Counted from the stretch's first letter, positions 25,084 to 34,011 are shown. The stretch is 34,229 nucleotides of DNA from Halopseudomonas sabulinigri (GCA_011053055.1 DRHT01000042.1:1-34229); one strand, 5' to 3'. The notes: generated by a model not told the origin, from the sequence alone. Translations and numbers: made by a program.

Positions 25084-25862
25084 CGCAGGTACAAAAACTC
25101 TGGCCATTGCTCACTGCGACCCACCATTACGACAAGTCGATCTCAACCCGCGGACGTGGCCACGGCGTGCAGATAGAGGCGCCGATTCTGGCCTTTCTGA
25201 TTGAGACCAAGCAGGGCAGGGTGCTGTTCGATGTGGGCTGTGATTACAACAAGCTTACCGATCCGACGCTGCGGGCGCAGTGGTACGACCCCGAAACTTT
25301 CCCCATGGGGCCGCCAAAAATGAGTGAAGAGCAGCGTTTACAAGCTCACTTGGCGCGACTCGGTTTAACCACTGGCGATATCGATATGGTTTTTCTCAGT
25401 CACCTGCATTTTGACCATGCAGGCGGCCTTTGTGATCTCTGCGGTGCTGAAGTGCACGTACATGAAGACGAACTACAGGCTGCTCGCGAGCCAGCAGATG
25501 ATGCTTATTTTGCTGACGATTTTGCCGGTAACGTGCGCTGGCGTCTGCAGCAGGATGAGTACGATCTGCTGCCAGGCTTGCGCGCGATCAACACCCCGGG
25601 CCACACCGCCGGGCACATGTCGCTGATGGTCGAGATGCCGCAGGGCGCGCCGGTGATTCTGGCTGGCGATGCCGCCGACTTACAGGAAAACCTGGACGAT
25701 GAAATTGCGCCCGGGCTGTGCTGGCGCGACCGTGAAGACATGGCCGTTCAGAGCATCCGTAAGCTCAAGCAGATTGCCAGTGACACCGGCGCAGATATTT
25801 GGCCGAACCATGACATGGCCTTTTGGCGAACCCTTAAACGCTTTCCGGAGTACCACCAATGA
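25080..25862 (+). CDS. Metallo-beta-lactamase-fold hydrolase, AHL-lactonase-like
   Basis: 260-residue cytoplasmic zinc hydrolase. The metal-binding set is complete: H108, H110, D112, H113 (SHLHFDHAGG), H175 in TPGHTAGH, D197 (LAGDA) and H244 (WPNHD). Overall it is closest to the N-acyl homoserine lactonase group, which opens lactones, but those annotations are often wrong for enzymes in catabolic operons. It could open a lactone or cleave an ester, amide or thioester made by earlier steps. ATG 25080 follows GGAGG and overlaps the previous stop (ATGA); the next gene also overlaps by four bases. Confidence 0.88.
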   Translation: MTQVQKLWPLLTATHHYDKSISTRGRGHGVQIEAPILAFLIETKQGRVLFDVGCDYNKLTDPTLRAQWYDPETFPMGPPKMSEEQRLQAHLARLGLTTGDIDMVFLSHLHFDHAGGLCDLCGAEVHVHEDELQAAREPADDAYFADDFAGNVRWRLQQDEYDLLPGLRAINTPGHTAGHMSLMVEMPQGAPVILAGDAADLQENLDDEIAPGLCWRDREDMAVQSIRKLKQIASDTGADIWPNHDMAFWRTLKRFPEYHQ

Positions 25863-26617
25863 GCCCCGTTCCTATTGGCTATCACGGTGTCTGGCAGCGC
25901 ACGCTATTGCGTTTGGCCGATGGCACGGAAGACACCACTACGCAGGTGTACTGGTTACAGAGTGCGCACCTGCATGCTGATTTACGCATTCCCGACCCCA
26001 GGCCCAGCCTGCCGCTCGAACGCGTTCGGCAGGCTGGTTTCGCGGGCATCACCGAAGCCAGCGAACACCGCTGCCAGTGGCATCGCGCAATCGACTTTCA
26101 TCCAGACAGCGGTACCGATATTGGCAACATGCACTTTGTCAGCGCCGACGAGGTGCATGAAACCGCGCTCGATGGCAGTTACCTGGAAATCTGGAAACGC
26201 CTGCCTGACTCCATTGGCCCGGTTGAGGAGAGTTGGCTGCACAGTGCCGATGACTCCGGTCGTCGTGCCTGTGTGCTGCGCGCCGGAGACTATTTCATGT
26301 TTGCTGCTGACCGCCCATTACGGCTGAACGGACGTCTCTCGTTGCAACATTATCTGCAGCACGAAAGCACCCGCGACGTGGAGTTGCTTTTGGGGTGTGA
26401 GTTGACCTTCGGCCGTATTCAGGGCGGTGGCCAGCCCTGGCAGATTCTTTACAGCAGCTTGCCTGCCTCCAGCGGTGGCCTTTTCGCGGTGCCTGCTGAC
26501 GCGCAAGTCTGGGATGAGTTGCCAGTAGCCTGGCTTGGCATTTACCCGCCCGAAAACGGCTGGTGCCGGGCGCCTTTGCCCCGCCTGCAGGATTTGAATA
26601 TGGAGATACTGGCATGA
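25859..26617 (+). CDS. Uncharacterised protein, possibly HRI1-like beta-barrel
   Basis: 252 residues, no signal peptide, no membrane segment. I do not recognise a characterised bacterial relative. The pattern WQRTLLRLADGTEDTTTQV then YWLQSAHLHADLRIP, with a later VLRAGDYFMFAADRP, suggests antiparallel beta strands of a calycin-like barrel and reminds me of the yeast HRI1 family; that resemblance is weak and from memory. Cys, His and Asp are not arranged as an obvious active site. It overlaps both neighbours by four bases (ATGA), so it is a firm part of the operon. It might bind a pathway intermediate, but function is unknown. Confidence 0.6.
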   Translation: MSPVPIGYHGVWQRTLLRLADGTEDTTTQVYWLQSAHLHADLRIPDPRPSLPLERVRQAGFAGITEASEHRCQWHRAIDFHPDSGTDIGNMHFVSADEVHETALDGSYLEIWKRLPDSIGPVEESWLHSADDSGRRACVLRAGDYFMFAADRPLRLNGRLSLQHYLQHESTRDVELLLGCELTFGRIQGGGQPWQILYSSLPASSGGLFAVPADAQVWDELPVAWLGIYPPENGWCRAPLPRLQDLNMEILA

Positions 26618-27456
26618 ACGCACCCGCCCCATTACCGGAAACTCAGGCCGCCGCTCCGGTGCGCAAGCGCCGCTCTCGCTGGTGGGTAGTACGCGGCACG
26701 CTGGCGCCGCGTACTGCCGGTTTGCTCACCGCCTTTGGTTTGATTGCGCCTTTCTTCATTTGGTGGCTTTACACCGCATTGGGGCTGAATGATCCGCTGT
26801 TTATGCCGGGCCCGATAGCGGTTGCGGAGCGCACCTGGAACTGGTGGCTGGAAGACGGCCTATGGGGTGACGTCACCATCAGTGTTTACCGGGTCATGGC
26901 GGGCTTTCTTATTTCGGCGTTGATTGCACTACCGCTTGGGCTGTATTTGGGCACCTATAAACCAGTGCAGGCCACACTGGAGCCGTTGATCGACTTTATT
27001 CGTTATATGCCGGCGGTGGCTTTCATTCCATTGGTCATGCTTTGGGTAGGCATTGGTGAAGGATCGAAGATTCTCATCATCTTTATCGGTACTTTCTTCC
27101 AGATGGTGCTGATGGCCGCCGAGGATATCCGCCGAGTGCCCATGGCGCAGATTGAAGCGGCGCAGACCATGGGCGCTTCACGTACTGAGATTATTCGCCT
27201 GGTGGTGCTGCCGTCAGCCCGCCCGGCGCTGCTCGATACCTTGCGCATTACCTGTGGCTGGGCCTGGACCTATCTGGTGGTTGCCGAGCTGGTGGCCTCC
27301 AACTCGGGGCTGGGGTACGCCATTCTGCGAGCTCAGCGCTATATGCATACCGATAAGATTTTTGCCGGAATCTTGCTGATTGGCTTGATCGGCCTGCTGA
27401 CCGACCAGGCATTCCGCTGGCTTGGCCGCCGGGCATTTCACTGGCAGAAGAGGTGA
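26614..27456 (+). CDS. NitT/TauT-type ABC transporter permease
   Basis: 280-residue inner-membrane permease of the BPD family. A basic cytoplasmic N-terminus (VRKRRSRWW) is followed by about six helices. The EAA loop that docks the ATPase is seen in EAAQTMGASRTEIIRLVVLPSA, here split as EAAQTMGASRTEI and VVLPSARP. ATG 26614 overlaps the preceding stop (ATGA); the frame extends upstream inside the previous gene and is not used. It ends three bases before the ATPase start. Together with the ATPase and the binding protein at 19134 it forms the importer. Confidence 0.92.
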   Translation: MNAPAPLPETQAAAPVRKRRSRWWVVRGTLAPRTAGLLTAFGLIAPFFIWWLYTALGLNDPLFMPGPIAVAERTWNWWLEDGLWGDVTISVYRVMAGFLISALIALPLGLYLGTYKPVQATLEPLIDFIRYMPAVAFIPLVMLWVGIGEGSKILIIFIGTFFQMVLMAAEDIRRVPMAQIEAAQTMGASRTEIIRLVVLPSARPALLDTLRITCGWAWTYLVVAELVASNSGLGYAILRAQRYMHTDKIFAGILLIGLIGLLTDQAFRWLGRRAFHWQKR

Positions 27457-27459
27457 ACC

Positions 27460-28302
27460 ATGAGTAACTCCTGTATCAGCATCCGCAATGTGGGCAAGCA
27501 GTTCGTGACCCGCGACCAAACCATCGAGGCGCTTCGCGACGTAAATCTTGAGGTGCAGCCCAACGAGTTCATCACCTTTGTAGGCGCCTCCGGCTGCGGC
27601 AAGTCGACTTTGCTGCGGATTCTCGCCGGACTTGAAACTCACAGCAGCGGTGAAATTCTGCTACATGACCAGCCGATAGATGGCCCCGGCGTAGACCGCG
27701 CTATGGTGTTTCAGCACTACAGTCTTTACCCCTGGCTGAACGTGAATCAGAACATTAAATTCTGCCGTCAGCTAAAAGTGATTTCCGACACCGTACACAG
27801 TCAGTCGGACGTCGAAACCGCCTCTGGTCGCGCCGATGCGTTGCTCAATCTGATGGGCCTGCGAGACTTCAGTGAGGCTTATCCCAGCCAGTTGTCCGGC
27901 GGCATGCAGCAGCGGGTGGCAATTGCTCGTGCGCTGATGCCACGCCCTGATTTTCTGTTAATGGATGAACCTTTTGGTGCGCTCGACGCGCAGACCCGTG
28001 AGGTCATGCATGACCTGATTCGGCATGTGCATCGCTTGGAAAAGAGCACCATTTTGTTTGTCACCCATGATGTGGAAGAGGCTATTTATCTAGGCAGCCG
28101 GATTGTTTTAATGGCGCCGCGTCCAGGCCGAATCGACAGTATCTATGACGTGCCACTACCGAAGGTTCGTCATCAGGACATGAAGCTGGAGCCCGACTTT
28201 ATCGAGCTTAAACGCCAAATTCTGGTGCGTATACGTGAAACCTCAGGGGTGCAGACCGATCTTGATCAGCTGGCCCGGTTGACCGAGGGCGCGGACCTCT
28301 AA
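27460..28302 (+). CDS. NitT/TauT-type ABC transporter ATP-binding protein
   Basis: 280-residue ATPase. Walker A GASGCGKST, the Q-loop VFQHYSLYPW, signature LSGGMQQRV, Walker B FLLMDEPFGALD and the switch histidine FVTHDVEEA are all present. It follows the permease after three bases, with start ATG 27460 behind AGAGGTGAACC, and is the last gene of the operon. A stretch after the Q-loop (about 103-123, SDTVHSQSDVETASGR) is longer than in the closest TauB/SsuB proteins. It belongs with the binding protein at 19134. Confidence 0.93.
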   Translation: MSNSCISIRNVGKQFVTRDQTIEALRDVNLEVQPNEFITFVGASGCGKSTLLRILAGLETHSSGEILLHDQPIDGPGVDRAMVFQHYSLYPWLNVNQNIKFCRQLKVISDTVHSQSDVETASGRADALLNLMGLRDFSEAYPSQLSGGMQQRVAIARALMPRPDFLLMDEPFGALDAQTREVMHDLIRHVHRLEKSTILFVTHDVEEAIYLGSRIVLMAPRPGRIDSIYDVPLPKVRHQDMKLEPDFIELKRQILVRIRETSGVQTDLDQLARLTEGADL

Positions 28303-28357
28303 CATAGAGCTTCGCGTGAAAAAAATCTTGCCGAGTACTAGCCAAATCACTCTAATG

Positions 28358-28371
28358 CGCTATATATAGCG
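28358..28371. promoter_or_regulatory. AT-centred palindrome upstream of sutA
   Basis: CGCTATATATAGCG is a perfect 14-base palindrome 27 bases before the sutA start. It may be the -10 region of a sutA promoter (TATATA), an operator, or, with the T-rich stretch that follows, a weak terminator for the ABC operon. The sequence does not settle which. Confidence 0.4.
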
Positions 28372-28397
28372 TGTTTTCCCTTGGGAGGGTGTGGGGC

Positions 28398-28709
28398 ATG
28401 AGTGATGATGATATGGACGATGATCTTGATGACGTGGAATCCGCCACGGATAACGATCAGCAGCATGACAGCGATGACGATTCCGATTCAGACGGTGAAG
28501 TGGTCACCAGTAAGCCACGCAAGAAGAACGCGCCGGCAGAAGACTCGGACGGCGTATCTGTCGAGGCCAAGGAGCGTGAACGCGATATGTTAGCGCGCCA
28601 GATGGAAGAGTTTCTGTCGCGCGGCGGTAAGGTGCAGGAAATTGACTCCAACGTGGTCTCCGACCCGCCGAAGAAGCCGGATAGTAAATACGGCAGTAGA
28701 CCCATCTAA
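28398..28709 (+). CDS. sutA: RNA-polymerase-binding regulator SutA
   Basis: 103-residue acidic, mostly disordered protein. The first half is rich in Asp, Glu and Ser; a short helix (KERERDMLARQMEEFLSRGG) follows, and the C-terminus reads KPDSKYGSRPI. This matches SutA, described in Pseudomonas aeruginosa as a protein that binds the beta subunit of RNA polymerase and supports ribosomal and maintenance gene expression in slow growth. Start ATG 28398 follows GGGAGGG; the frame continues upstream to 28371 without matching sequence. It has its own promoter-like region and is not obviously part of the guanidine operon. The C-terminal tail makes the call strong. Confidence 0.92.
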   Translation: MSDDDMDDDLDDVESATDNDQQHDSDDDSDSDGEVVTSKPRKKNAPAEDSDGVSVEAKERERDMLARQMEEFLSRGGKVQEIDSNVVSDPPKKPDSKYGSRPI

Positions 28710-28769
28710 CAGGCCGCTGTTAACGGCCTGCTGCATCTGTTGTCCGCCACTGCCCAACTAGGGCAGTGG
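28710..28769. terminator. Paired hairpins between convergent sutA and yigB
   Basis: Two hairpins stand side by side: CAGGCCG (28710-28716) with CGGCCTG (28724-28730), and CCACTGCCC (28747-28755) with GGGCAGTGG (28761-28769). Both are perfect, with loops of 7 and 5 bases. Neither has a T run, so ending transcription here is plausible but unproven. Confidence 0.5.
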
Positions 28770-28777
28770 TAAGCGCT

Positions 28778-29485
28778 TCAGCGCGCGTACTTCACGTACC
28801 GATTTAACCACGGTGGGATTTCGCTCAGGCAGCGTATTTCACCGTGCGGGCGCGGTTGTTGTGGCCAAGCTTTGCCCTGGGGGTTGAACCACAGGGTATG
28901 CATGCCGACATCCAGCGCGCCCTGAATGTCGTCACCCGGATGATCGCCAATGTGCAGAGCTTGAGACGGCTCTACACCAGCAGCCTCTAAAGCAGTTTGG
29001 AAGGGCGCGGCATCGGGTTTGCTCAGGCCGACTTCATCAGCAGACACGATGATCTTAAAGAAGCGATCTAACCCCAGTCGTCGAACATCTGCGTTGCCGT
29101 TGGAAATACTCGCTAATTGGTACTGGCGTGAGAGTAGCTCCAGCACTACCTCCACATGCGGGAAGTACTCTAACTGGTGACGGGCATCGAGAAATACTTT
29201 GAAGCCCTGTTTGGCCAACTTACTTGCCTGCTTGTCGGAGTAGCCGGCTTTACGTAGTCCCAGTTCCAACACGGCGATGCGCAATGGCGTGACGCGGTGG
29301 CGGAGCTCAGGCTGCGCAGCTAGCACCTCGTTGCGCAGGGTCATACGAGCCTCGAAGTCCAATTGCTGAGCAAACTTCGGGGCGTTCTTTTCCAGCCAGT
29401 GCAGCAGGGTCTGCTCGGCGGCAACCACGACTGATTCGGTTTCCCACAAGGTGTTGTCTAGATCAAAGGTGACGAGCTGAATCAT
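28778..29485 (-). CDS. yigB: HAD-superfamily phosphatase, YigB-like
   Basis: 235-residue HAD phosphatase; YigB in E. coli dephosphorylates the riboflavin precursor 5-amino-6-(5-phosphoribitylamino)uracil. Motif 1 is FDLDNTLW with nucleophile D8 and D10, motif 2 SISNGN, motif 3 a Lys in LSKPDAAPF, and motif 4 [14 protein letters not shown] helical cap lies between motifs 1 and 2. Its ATG overlaps the xerC stop by four bases, the same linkage as xerC-yigB in E. coli, which supports the name. Other HAD activities cannot be excluded. Confidence 0.88.
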   Translation of the reverse strand: MIQLVTFDLDNTLWETESVVVAAEQTLLHWLEKNAPKFAQQLDFEARMTLRNEVLAAQPELRHRVTPLRIAVLELGLRKAGYSDKQASKLAKQGFKVFLDARHQLEYFPHVEVVLELLSRQYQLASISNGNADVRRLGLDRFFKIIVSADEVGLSKPDAAPFQTALEAAGVEPSQALHIGDHPGDDIQGALDVGMHTLWFNPQGKAWPQQPRPHGEIRCLSEIPPWLNRYVKYAR

Positions 29486-30423
29486 TTGGTATCTGCTTTG
29501 CGTTTGGCGCGCGGGTGGGCTTTGTCGTAGACCTGCGCGAGATGTTGAAAATCCAGGTGAGTATAGATTTGCGTAGTGCTGATGTCGGCATGCCCGAGTA
29601 GCTCCTGCACAGCACGCAAATCGCCGGAAGACTCAAGCATGTGGCTGGCAAACGAATGCCTGAGCATGTGCGGATGCAGGTGCTGGCCGATGCGTTCCAC
29701 GCCACGTTGGCGTACGCGCAGTTGAATCGCCCGCGTGGTTAAACGCGTGCCGCGTTGGCTGACAAATACCGGTTGGGCGACGCCACTCTGCACCGGGCGC
29801 ACTTTAAGCCAGGCCTGCAATGCGTTACGGGCAATGCGACCCACGGGCAGTAAACGGGTTTTATTGCCCTTGCCGAGCACGCGCACTTCGCCTTCTTGCA
29901 GGTCCAGGTCGGCCACATCCAGCCCAGCTAGTTCCGACAGGCGCAGGCCGGAGGAGTAGAACAGCTCCAACATCGCCTGATCACGTATTTGTAACCAGTC
30001 CGGATCGCCGTTGTCGTCAAGCAACTGGCTGGCGAGATCGGCATCCAGAGTCTTGGGCAGTTTTTTGCCGGCCTTGGGCGCGCGCAGGTCCAGCGCCGGA
30101 TTACTCTGGCAGCGCCTTTCGCGCAACAGGTAACGGTAAAAACTGCGAATGGCGCTGAGCTGGCGTTGCAGGCTGCGCGGCGAAATGCCACGTTGATGTT
30201 GCTGGGCGATGTGGTGACGTAATTGGGCGTTGTTGAGTTGATCCCAGCTGCTCAATTGGCGCTCACGGTTGAACTGCAATAATTGCTGTAGGTCGTGAGC
30301 GTAGGCTTCCAGCGTACGGGGCGATAATTGACGCTCGGTGCGCAGGTGACGCAGAAAGTCGTTTATATCCTTGTCTGCCGCCGGCGCAGCAGGGGCGCCG
30401 GCAGTCTCAGGCGTGGGCTTCAT
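29482..30423 (-). CDS. xerC: Site-specific tyrosine recombinase XerC
   Basis: 313-residue recombinase that resolves chromosome dimers at dif with XerD. The N-terminal SAM-like domain (about 20-105, with [20 protein letters not shown]) precedes the catalytic domain. The catalytic residues are seen in [12 protein letters not shown] (Arg), the beta-hairpin Lys in [24 protein letters not shown] (His, Arg), [16 protein letters not shown] (His and the nucleophile Y287). ATG 30423 lies inside the DUF484 gene, overlapping it by 17 bases; a longer frame to 30465 is not used. Its position after dapF and DUF484 is the usual one, separating it from phage integrases. Confidence 0.95.
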   Translation of the reverse strand: MKPTPETAGAPAAPAADKDINDFLRHLRTERQLSPRTLEAYAHDLQQLLQFNRERQLSSWDQLNNAQLRHHIAQQHQRGISPRSLQRQLSAIRSFYRYLLRERRCQSNPALDLRAPKAGKKLPKTLDADLASQLLDDNGDPDWLQIRDQAMLELFYSSGLRLSELAGLDVADLDLQEGEVRVLGKGNKTRLLPVGRIARNALQAWLKVRPVQSGVAQPVFVSQRGTRLTTRAIQLRVRQRGVERIGQHLHPHMLRHSFASHMLESSGDLRAVQELLGHADISTTQIYTHLDFQHLAQVYDKAHPRAKRKADTK

Positions 30424-31111
30424 CAGCCATCGGGCGTTGGCGCAGTAAAATGCGCGCCAGGGCATCGGCTACATAGCCGAGGAACAAAGTGCCGGTGGCG
30501 CTGCGATACTGTTGCGCGTCCTTGCTACCCAATGCCAGTACGCCGTGCAGGCCTTGATGGCTGATAGGCGCAAACGCGGTGGAGGCAACCTCTTCGCCGT
30601 CGTCGCCAAACAGAAAGCGCAGCTCGTCCGGGCGCAACGCACCACTGACTGGCTTACCGTTATCGAGCAGATGCCCAATGGCGGCTTTTGCTTCAGTGTG
30701 GGTAACGCAATGGGCATTACTGTAGCGATCGGCTTCGGTGAATAGAATCAGGCAGACGAAGGGGATCTGAAAGTCGTTGCGCAGGCTGTCTTCCAGGCTG
30801 GCTACCACTTGATCGAGACTTTGAGCTTCGAGCATGCCGAGGATCAGACGGCGACTCTTGTCGAACAGCCGGTCATTCTCGCGGGCGGTATCCATTAACT
30901 GGTTCAGGCGGTGACGCACATCGATGTTGCGCTCACGCAGCAGTTTGACCTGGCGCTCTACCAGCGAGACTGCTTGGCCGCGCTGATGCGGAATGATCAG
31001 GTCGGCCAGCAATTCGTCATGCTCGGCGAAGAAGGCCGGGTGGCGCCGTAGGTACTCGGCTACTTGCTCGGCGTCGATCTCTTCACTGCTCTGCGGCTTT
31101 TGCTCGCTCAT
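30407..31111 (-). CDS. DUF484 family protein
   Basis: 234-residue member of DUF484, a GAF-like cytoplasmic family nearly always found between dapF and xerC in gammaproteobacteria. The N-terminal [22 protein letters not shown] is diagnostic, followed by a coiled coil ([19 protein letters not shown]) and a C-terminal GAF-like sheet domain ([24 protein letters not shown]). Its ATG at 31111 overlaps the dapF stop by four bases; the frame continues upstream inside dapF. No function is known; it may be linked with XerC. Confidence 0.92.
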   Translation of the reverse strand: MSEQKPQSSEEIDAEQVAEYLRRHPAFFAEHDELLADLIIPHQRGQAVSLVERQVKLLRERNIDVRHRLNQLMDTARENDRLFDKSRRLILGMLEAQSLDQVVASLEDSLRNDFQIPFVCLILFTEADRYSNAHCVTHTEAKAAIGHLLDNGKPVSGALRPDELRFLFGDDGEEVASTAFAPISHQGLHGVLALGSKDAQQYRSATGTLFLGYVADALARILLRQRPMADEAHA

Positions 31112-31938
31112 ACGCGTATCTGTCCCTCGTAGACCCGGGTGGCCGGGCCAGTCATCAGTACGGGTTGACCGGGGCCGGCCCATTCTATTTGCAAGTTGCC
31201 ACCCGGCAATTGAATCTGTACCGGCGAGCGTAACAGACCCAAGCGGATGCCAGCGACCGCTGCGGCGCACGCACCGGTGCCACAGGCTTGGGTTTCGCCA
31301 ACGCCGCGCTCAAATACCCGCAGCTTTGCGTGATCAGGATCGATCACTTGCATGAAACCCGCGTTAACCTTGCGCGGAAAGCGCGGGTGCGCCTCTATCT
31401 GCGCGCCCAAGCGTTCAAGCATGCCATTGTTGATGTCGTCCACCAGAGTCACGCAATGCGGGTTGCCCATGGAGACGGCAGCGACCATCAGTTGCTCGCC
31501 AGCGACCTCGAAGGCATATTGCTCGGCTTCTTGCTCGGCGATAAAAGGCACGTCTGCCGGGGTGAAGCGCGGCGCCCCCATATCCACAGTTACCTGCCCG
31601 TCGCGGCGTACGTGCAGGGAGATAGGCCCGCCGGCAGTTTCCACGTTGATGACATTCTTGGCGGTCAGGCGTTTATCCTGAACAAAGCGGGCGAAGCAGC
31701 GCGCGCCGTTGCCACATTGCTCTACTTCGCTGCCGTCGGCGTTATAAATGCGATAACGAAAGTCGGCGTCCGGACAGCCAGGCGGTTCGACCACCAGCAA
31801 CTGGTCGAAGCCAATGCCCGTGTAGCGGTCGCTCCATTGGCGGATCTGCTTAGGTGACAGCTGCACGTGCTGGGTGACCAGGTCGATGACCATAAAGTCA
31901 TTGCCCAGACCGTGCATCTTGGTGAATCGCAACAGCAT
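31108..31938 (-). CDS. dapF: Diaminopimelate epimerase
   Basis: 276-residue PLP-independent epimerase that converts LL- to meso-diaminopimelate, the precursor of lysine and of peptidoglycan cross-links. The two catalytic cysteines are C75 (EQCGNGAR) and C219 ([14 protein letters not shown]). [15 protein letters not shown] is the typical start. The ATG at 31938 lies just after the lysA stop with one base between; an upstream extension to 32022 would lie within lysA. It is followed by DUF484, xerC and yigB with overlapping genes, so all five form an operon with lysA. Confidence 0.97.
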   Translation of the reverse strand: MLLRFTKMHGLGNDFMVIDLVTQHVQLSPKQIRQWSDRYTGIGFDQLLVVEPPGCPDADFRYRIYNADGSEVEQCGNGARCFARFVQDKRLTAKNVINVETAGGPISLHVRRDGQVTVDMGAPRFTPADVPFIAEQEAEQYAFEVAGEQLMVAAVSMGNPHCVTLVDDINNGMLERLGAQIEAHPRFPRKVNAGFMQVIDPDHAKLRVFERGVGETQACGTGACAAAVAGIRLGLLRSPVQIQLPGGNLQIEWAGPGQPVLMTGPATRVYEGQIRV

Positions 31939-31939
31939 G

Positions 31940-33193
31940 TCAGTCCTCAGGCAGCAGGCGTTCGCCGGCCAGCAATTCGGCGACCGTTTCGCGGCGGCGC
32001 ACCAGATGAGTCTGCTCGCCATCCACTAATACTTCAGCGGCGCGCGGACGGGTGTTGTAGTTGGAACTCATAACAAAGCCATAAGCCCCCGCAGAACGTA
32101 CCGCGAGTAAATCACCCTCGGCCAATGCCAAGTCACGATCCTTGCCCAGGAAGTCGCCCGTTTCGCACACCGGACCCACGATATCCCAGCTCAGCATGTC
32201 GGCGTCGCTGCGCGGTTTGACCGCGTCGATACCCATCCAGGCGCTGTACAGCGCAGGGCGGATGAGATCGTTCATGGCGCCGTCGATGATTGCAAAGTTT
32301 TTGTGCTCGGTCGGCTTGAGCAAGTTAACGCGGGTCAGCATCACGCCTGCGTTGGCAACAATTGAACGGCCCGGTTCAAACAGCAATGTTAGGTCGCGGT
32401 CAGCCAATGCTTCACGTACTTTGGCTAAATACGCGCCGGGAGTTGGTGGCGTTTCATCGCGGTAGGTCACGCCAAGGCCGCCACCGAGATCCAGATGACG
32501 GATATGAATGCCTTCAGCCGCCAAGCCATCGATCAATTGCAGCAAGCGCTGCAGCGCATCGATGAAAGGGGTGTCGTCGGTCAGCTGTGAACCAATATGG
32601 CAATCCACACCGCAGATGTCGATATGGCTCAACTCGGCAGCGCGGCGGTAGACTTCGGGCGCGCGGGCGATATCGATACCGAACTTGTTTTCTTTCAGAC
32701 CGGTAGAGATATAAGGATGCGTCTTGGCGTCAACGTCGGGGTTTACCCGCAGCGAGATGGGCGCCTTGATATTCAACTCGGCAGCTACTTGCTGCAAGCG
32801 TTCTAGCTCGGCGGCAGATTCGACATTGAAGCAATGAATGCCAATCTCAAGCGCGCGGCGCATTTCGGCAGCTGTTTTACCCAGGCCAGAAAAGACGATG
32901 CGTGACGGCTCGCCGCCGGCGGCGAGCACGCGTTCCAGCTCGCCACCGGAAACGATGTCGAAACCGGCGCCCTTGCGAGCCAACAGATTCAGCACAGCTA
33001 GGTTTGAATTAGCCTTGACGGCAAAACAGACTAAATGGGGTACGCCTTCCAGCGCCGAATCCCAGGCCTGATAGGCCTGTTCGATCGCGCTGCGCGAGTA
33101 AACGAAGCAAGGGGTGTCGTACTCGGCGGCAATCGCAGATAATGCGACTCCTTCGGCGTGCAGCTCGCCGTTGCGATAATCAAACGCGGTCAT
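31940..33193 (-). CDS. lysA: Diaminopimelate decarboxylase
   Basis: 417-residue PLP enzyme for the last step of lysine synthesis. The PLP lysine is K60 ([13 protein letters not shown]). HIGSQL, the GGGLGV phosphate loop and the decarboxylase signature [16 protein letters not shown] are all present, with [18 protein letters not shown] near the end. The length is normal for bacterial LysA. The ATG at 33193 is seven bases downstream of the lptM stop and the stop lies one base before dapF, so lptM-lysA-dapF appear cotranscribed. Confidence 0.97.
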   Translation of the reverse strand: MTAFDYRNGELHAEGVALSAIAAEYDTPCFVYSRSAIEQAYQAWDSALEGVPHLVCFAVKANSNLAVLNLLARKGAGFDIVSGGELERVLAAGGEPSRIVFSGLGKTAAEMRRALEIGIHCFNVESAAELERLQQVAAELNIKAPISLRVNPDVDAKTHPYISTGLKENKFGIDIARAPEVYRRAAELSHIDICGVDCHIGSQLTDDTPFIDALQRLLQLIDGLAAEGIHIRHLDLGGGLGVTYRDETPPTPGAYLAKVREALADRDLTLLFEPGRSIVANAGVMLTRVNLLKPTEHKNFAIIDGAMNDLIRPALYSAWMGIDAVKPRSDADMLSWDIVGPVCETGDFLGKDRDLALAEGDLLAVRSAGAYGFVMSSNYNTRPRAAEVLVDGEQTHLVRRRETVAELLAGERLLPED

Positions 33194-33200
33194 CTGTGCA

Positions 33201-33347
33201 TCACTTCTCGGTCGGTTCCTGGATCAGTTCTTCCTGCGCCGGGGTCGGCGGCTGGCCTGAGGTGTCTTCTGGCAGATATAGAGGGCCTTTCTGGCCGCAG
33301 CCAGCAAGCACCAGTAAGCCGAAGATGAGTGCGCTGATATGCTTCAT
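33201..33347 (-). CDS. lptM: LptM/LppL small lipoprotein
   Basis: A 48-residue lipoprotein, too short for many gene finders. It has a signal peptide with the lipobox LAGC (Cys17) followed by GQKGPLYLPED, the hallmark of the LptM (YifL) family, and a Pro/Glu-rich tail ending EPTEK. In E. coli LptM helps mature the LptD-LptE outer-membrane translocon. ATG 33347 is preceded by GGATTCC, a weak ribosome site. It sits directly upstream of lysA, as in Pseudomonas, and divergent from cyaY. Confidence 0.9.
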   Translation of the reverse strand: MKHISALIFGLLVLAGCGQKGPLYLPEDTSGQPPTPAQEELIQEPTEK

Positions 33348-33475
33348 AGTGGAATCCTTACAGGTAGAATATCTGGCAGTATACCCAGTCGCCCGGTTTG
33401 GTGCATCAGCCGCCGCTCAGTGGGCGTCGGGTTGCACTGTCTCGGCTCAGCGGCCAACAAACAAGAGAGAGCCCT

Positions 33476-33820
33476 ATGCAGGATATGACCGAAGCGGAAT
33501 TTCATCAGCAGGTAGATCGGGTACAGGACTTGATCGAGCATGCGGTTGACGGCTGCGATCTTGATCTGGATATGGAGCACATGGAAGGCTCGTTAGTATT
33601 GGTGCTGGCCGAAGGCACGCGTTTGGTCGTCGGTCGTCAGCCCGCCTCGCGCGAAATTTGGCTGGCGACACCGAATACCACGCTGCACTTTGGTTATCAG
33701 GGAGAGACGGGCTGGCAGCATGATGGAGGTGAAGGCTCGTTGGCAGAGAAGTTGTCGGATGTGCTGGAAGAGTTGATTGGCGACGAGGTGGAGCTTGAGC
33801 TGGATGAGAGCGCCGAGTGA
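33476..33820 (+). CDS. cyaY: Iron-sulfur cluster assembly regulator CyaY (frataxin)
   Basis: 114-residue bacterial frataxin that binds iron and modulates cysteine desulfurase activity. The acidic first helix (MTEAEFHQQVDRVQDLIEHA) and the following acidic run DGCDLDLDMEH are typical. The sheet has LVVGRQPASREIWLATPN, an IWLA core motif, and GWQHDGGEGSLAEKLSDVLEEL. ATG 33476 follows AGAGAGAGCC. It is divergent from lptM-lysA. Its stop overlaps the next gene (GTGA). Confidence 0.92.
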   Translation: MQDMTEAEFHQQVDRVQDLIEHAVDGCDLDLDMEHMEGSLVLVLAEGTRLVVGRQPASREIWLATPNTTLHFGYQGETGWQHDGGEGSLAEKLSDVLEELIGDEVELELDESAE

Positions 33821-34011
33821 GTGAGCGCGGCCATCAACCTTCGCCTTGCGTTCGCCAATGTTGTCTGGATGCCGACGAGTGTCTGGGATGTGGCCGCCTG
33901 ATGAGTGAAATACTCGAATGGGCCAATGCCAATGATACGCGTCAGCGAGCGATTATTGCTGTTGCAGGCGAGCGGCGATTACAGCGCCAGCAGCGATTGC
34001 AGCGCCGCTAA
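33817..34011 (+). CDS. DUF1289 small Cys-rich protein
   Basis: 64-residue protein of the DUF1289 family. The four cysteines in PCVRQCCLDADECLGCGR form the conserved CxxxC...CxGC set, likely a metal or Fe-S site, followed by EILEWANANDTRQRAII. The start is a GTG overlapping the cyaY stop by four bases (GTGA), so it is coupled to cyaY. The C-terminal end (ERRLQRQQRLQRR) comes from an imperfect direct repeat around 33970-34008. Function unknown. Confidence 0.8.
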   Translation: MSERGHQPSPCVRQCCLDADECLGCGRLMSEILEWANANDTRQRAIIAVAGERRLQRQQRLQRR

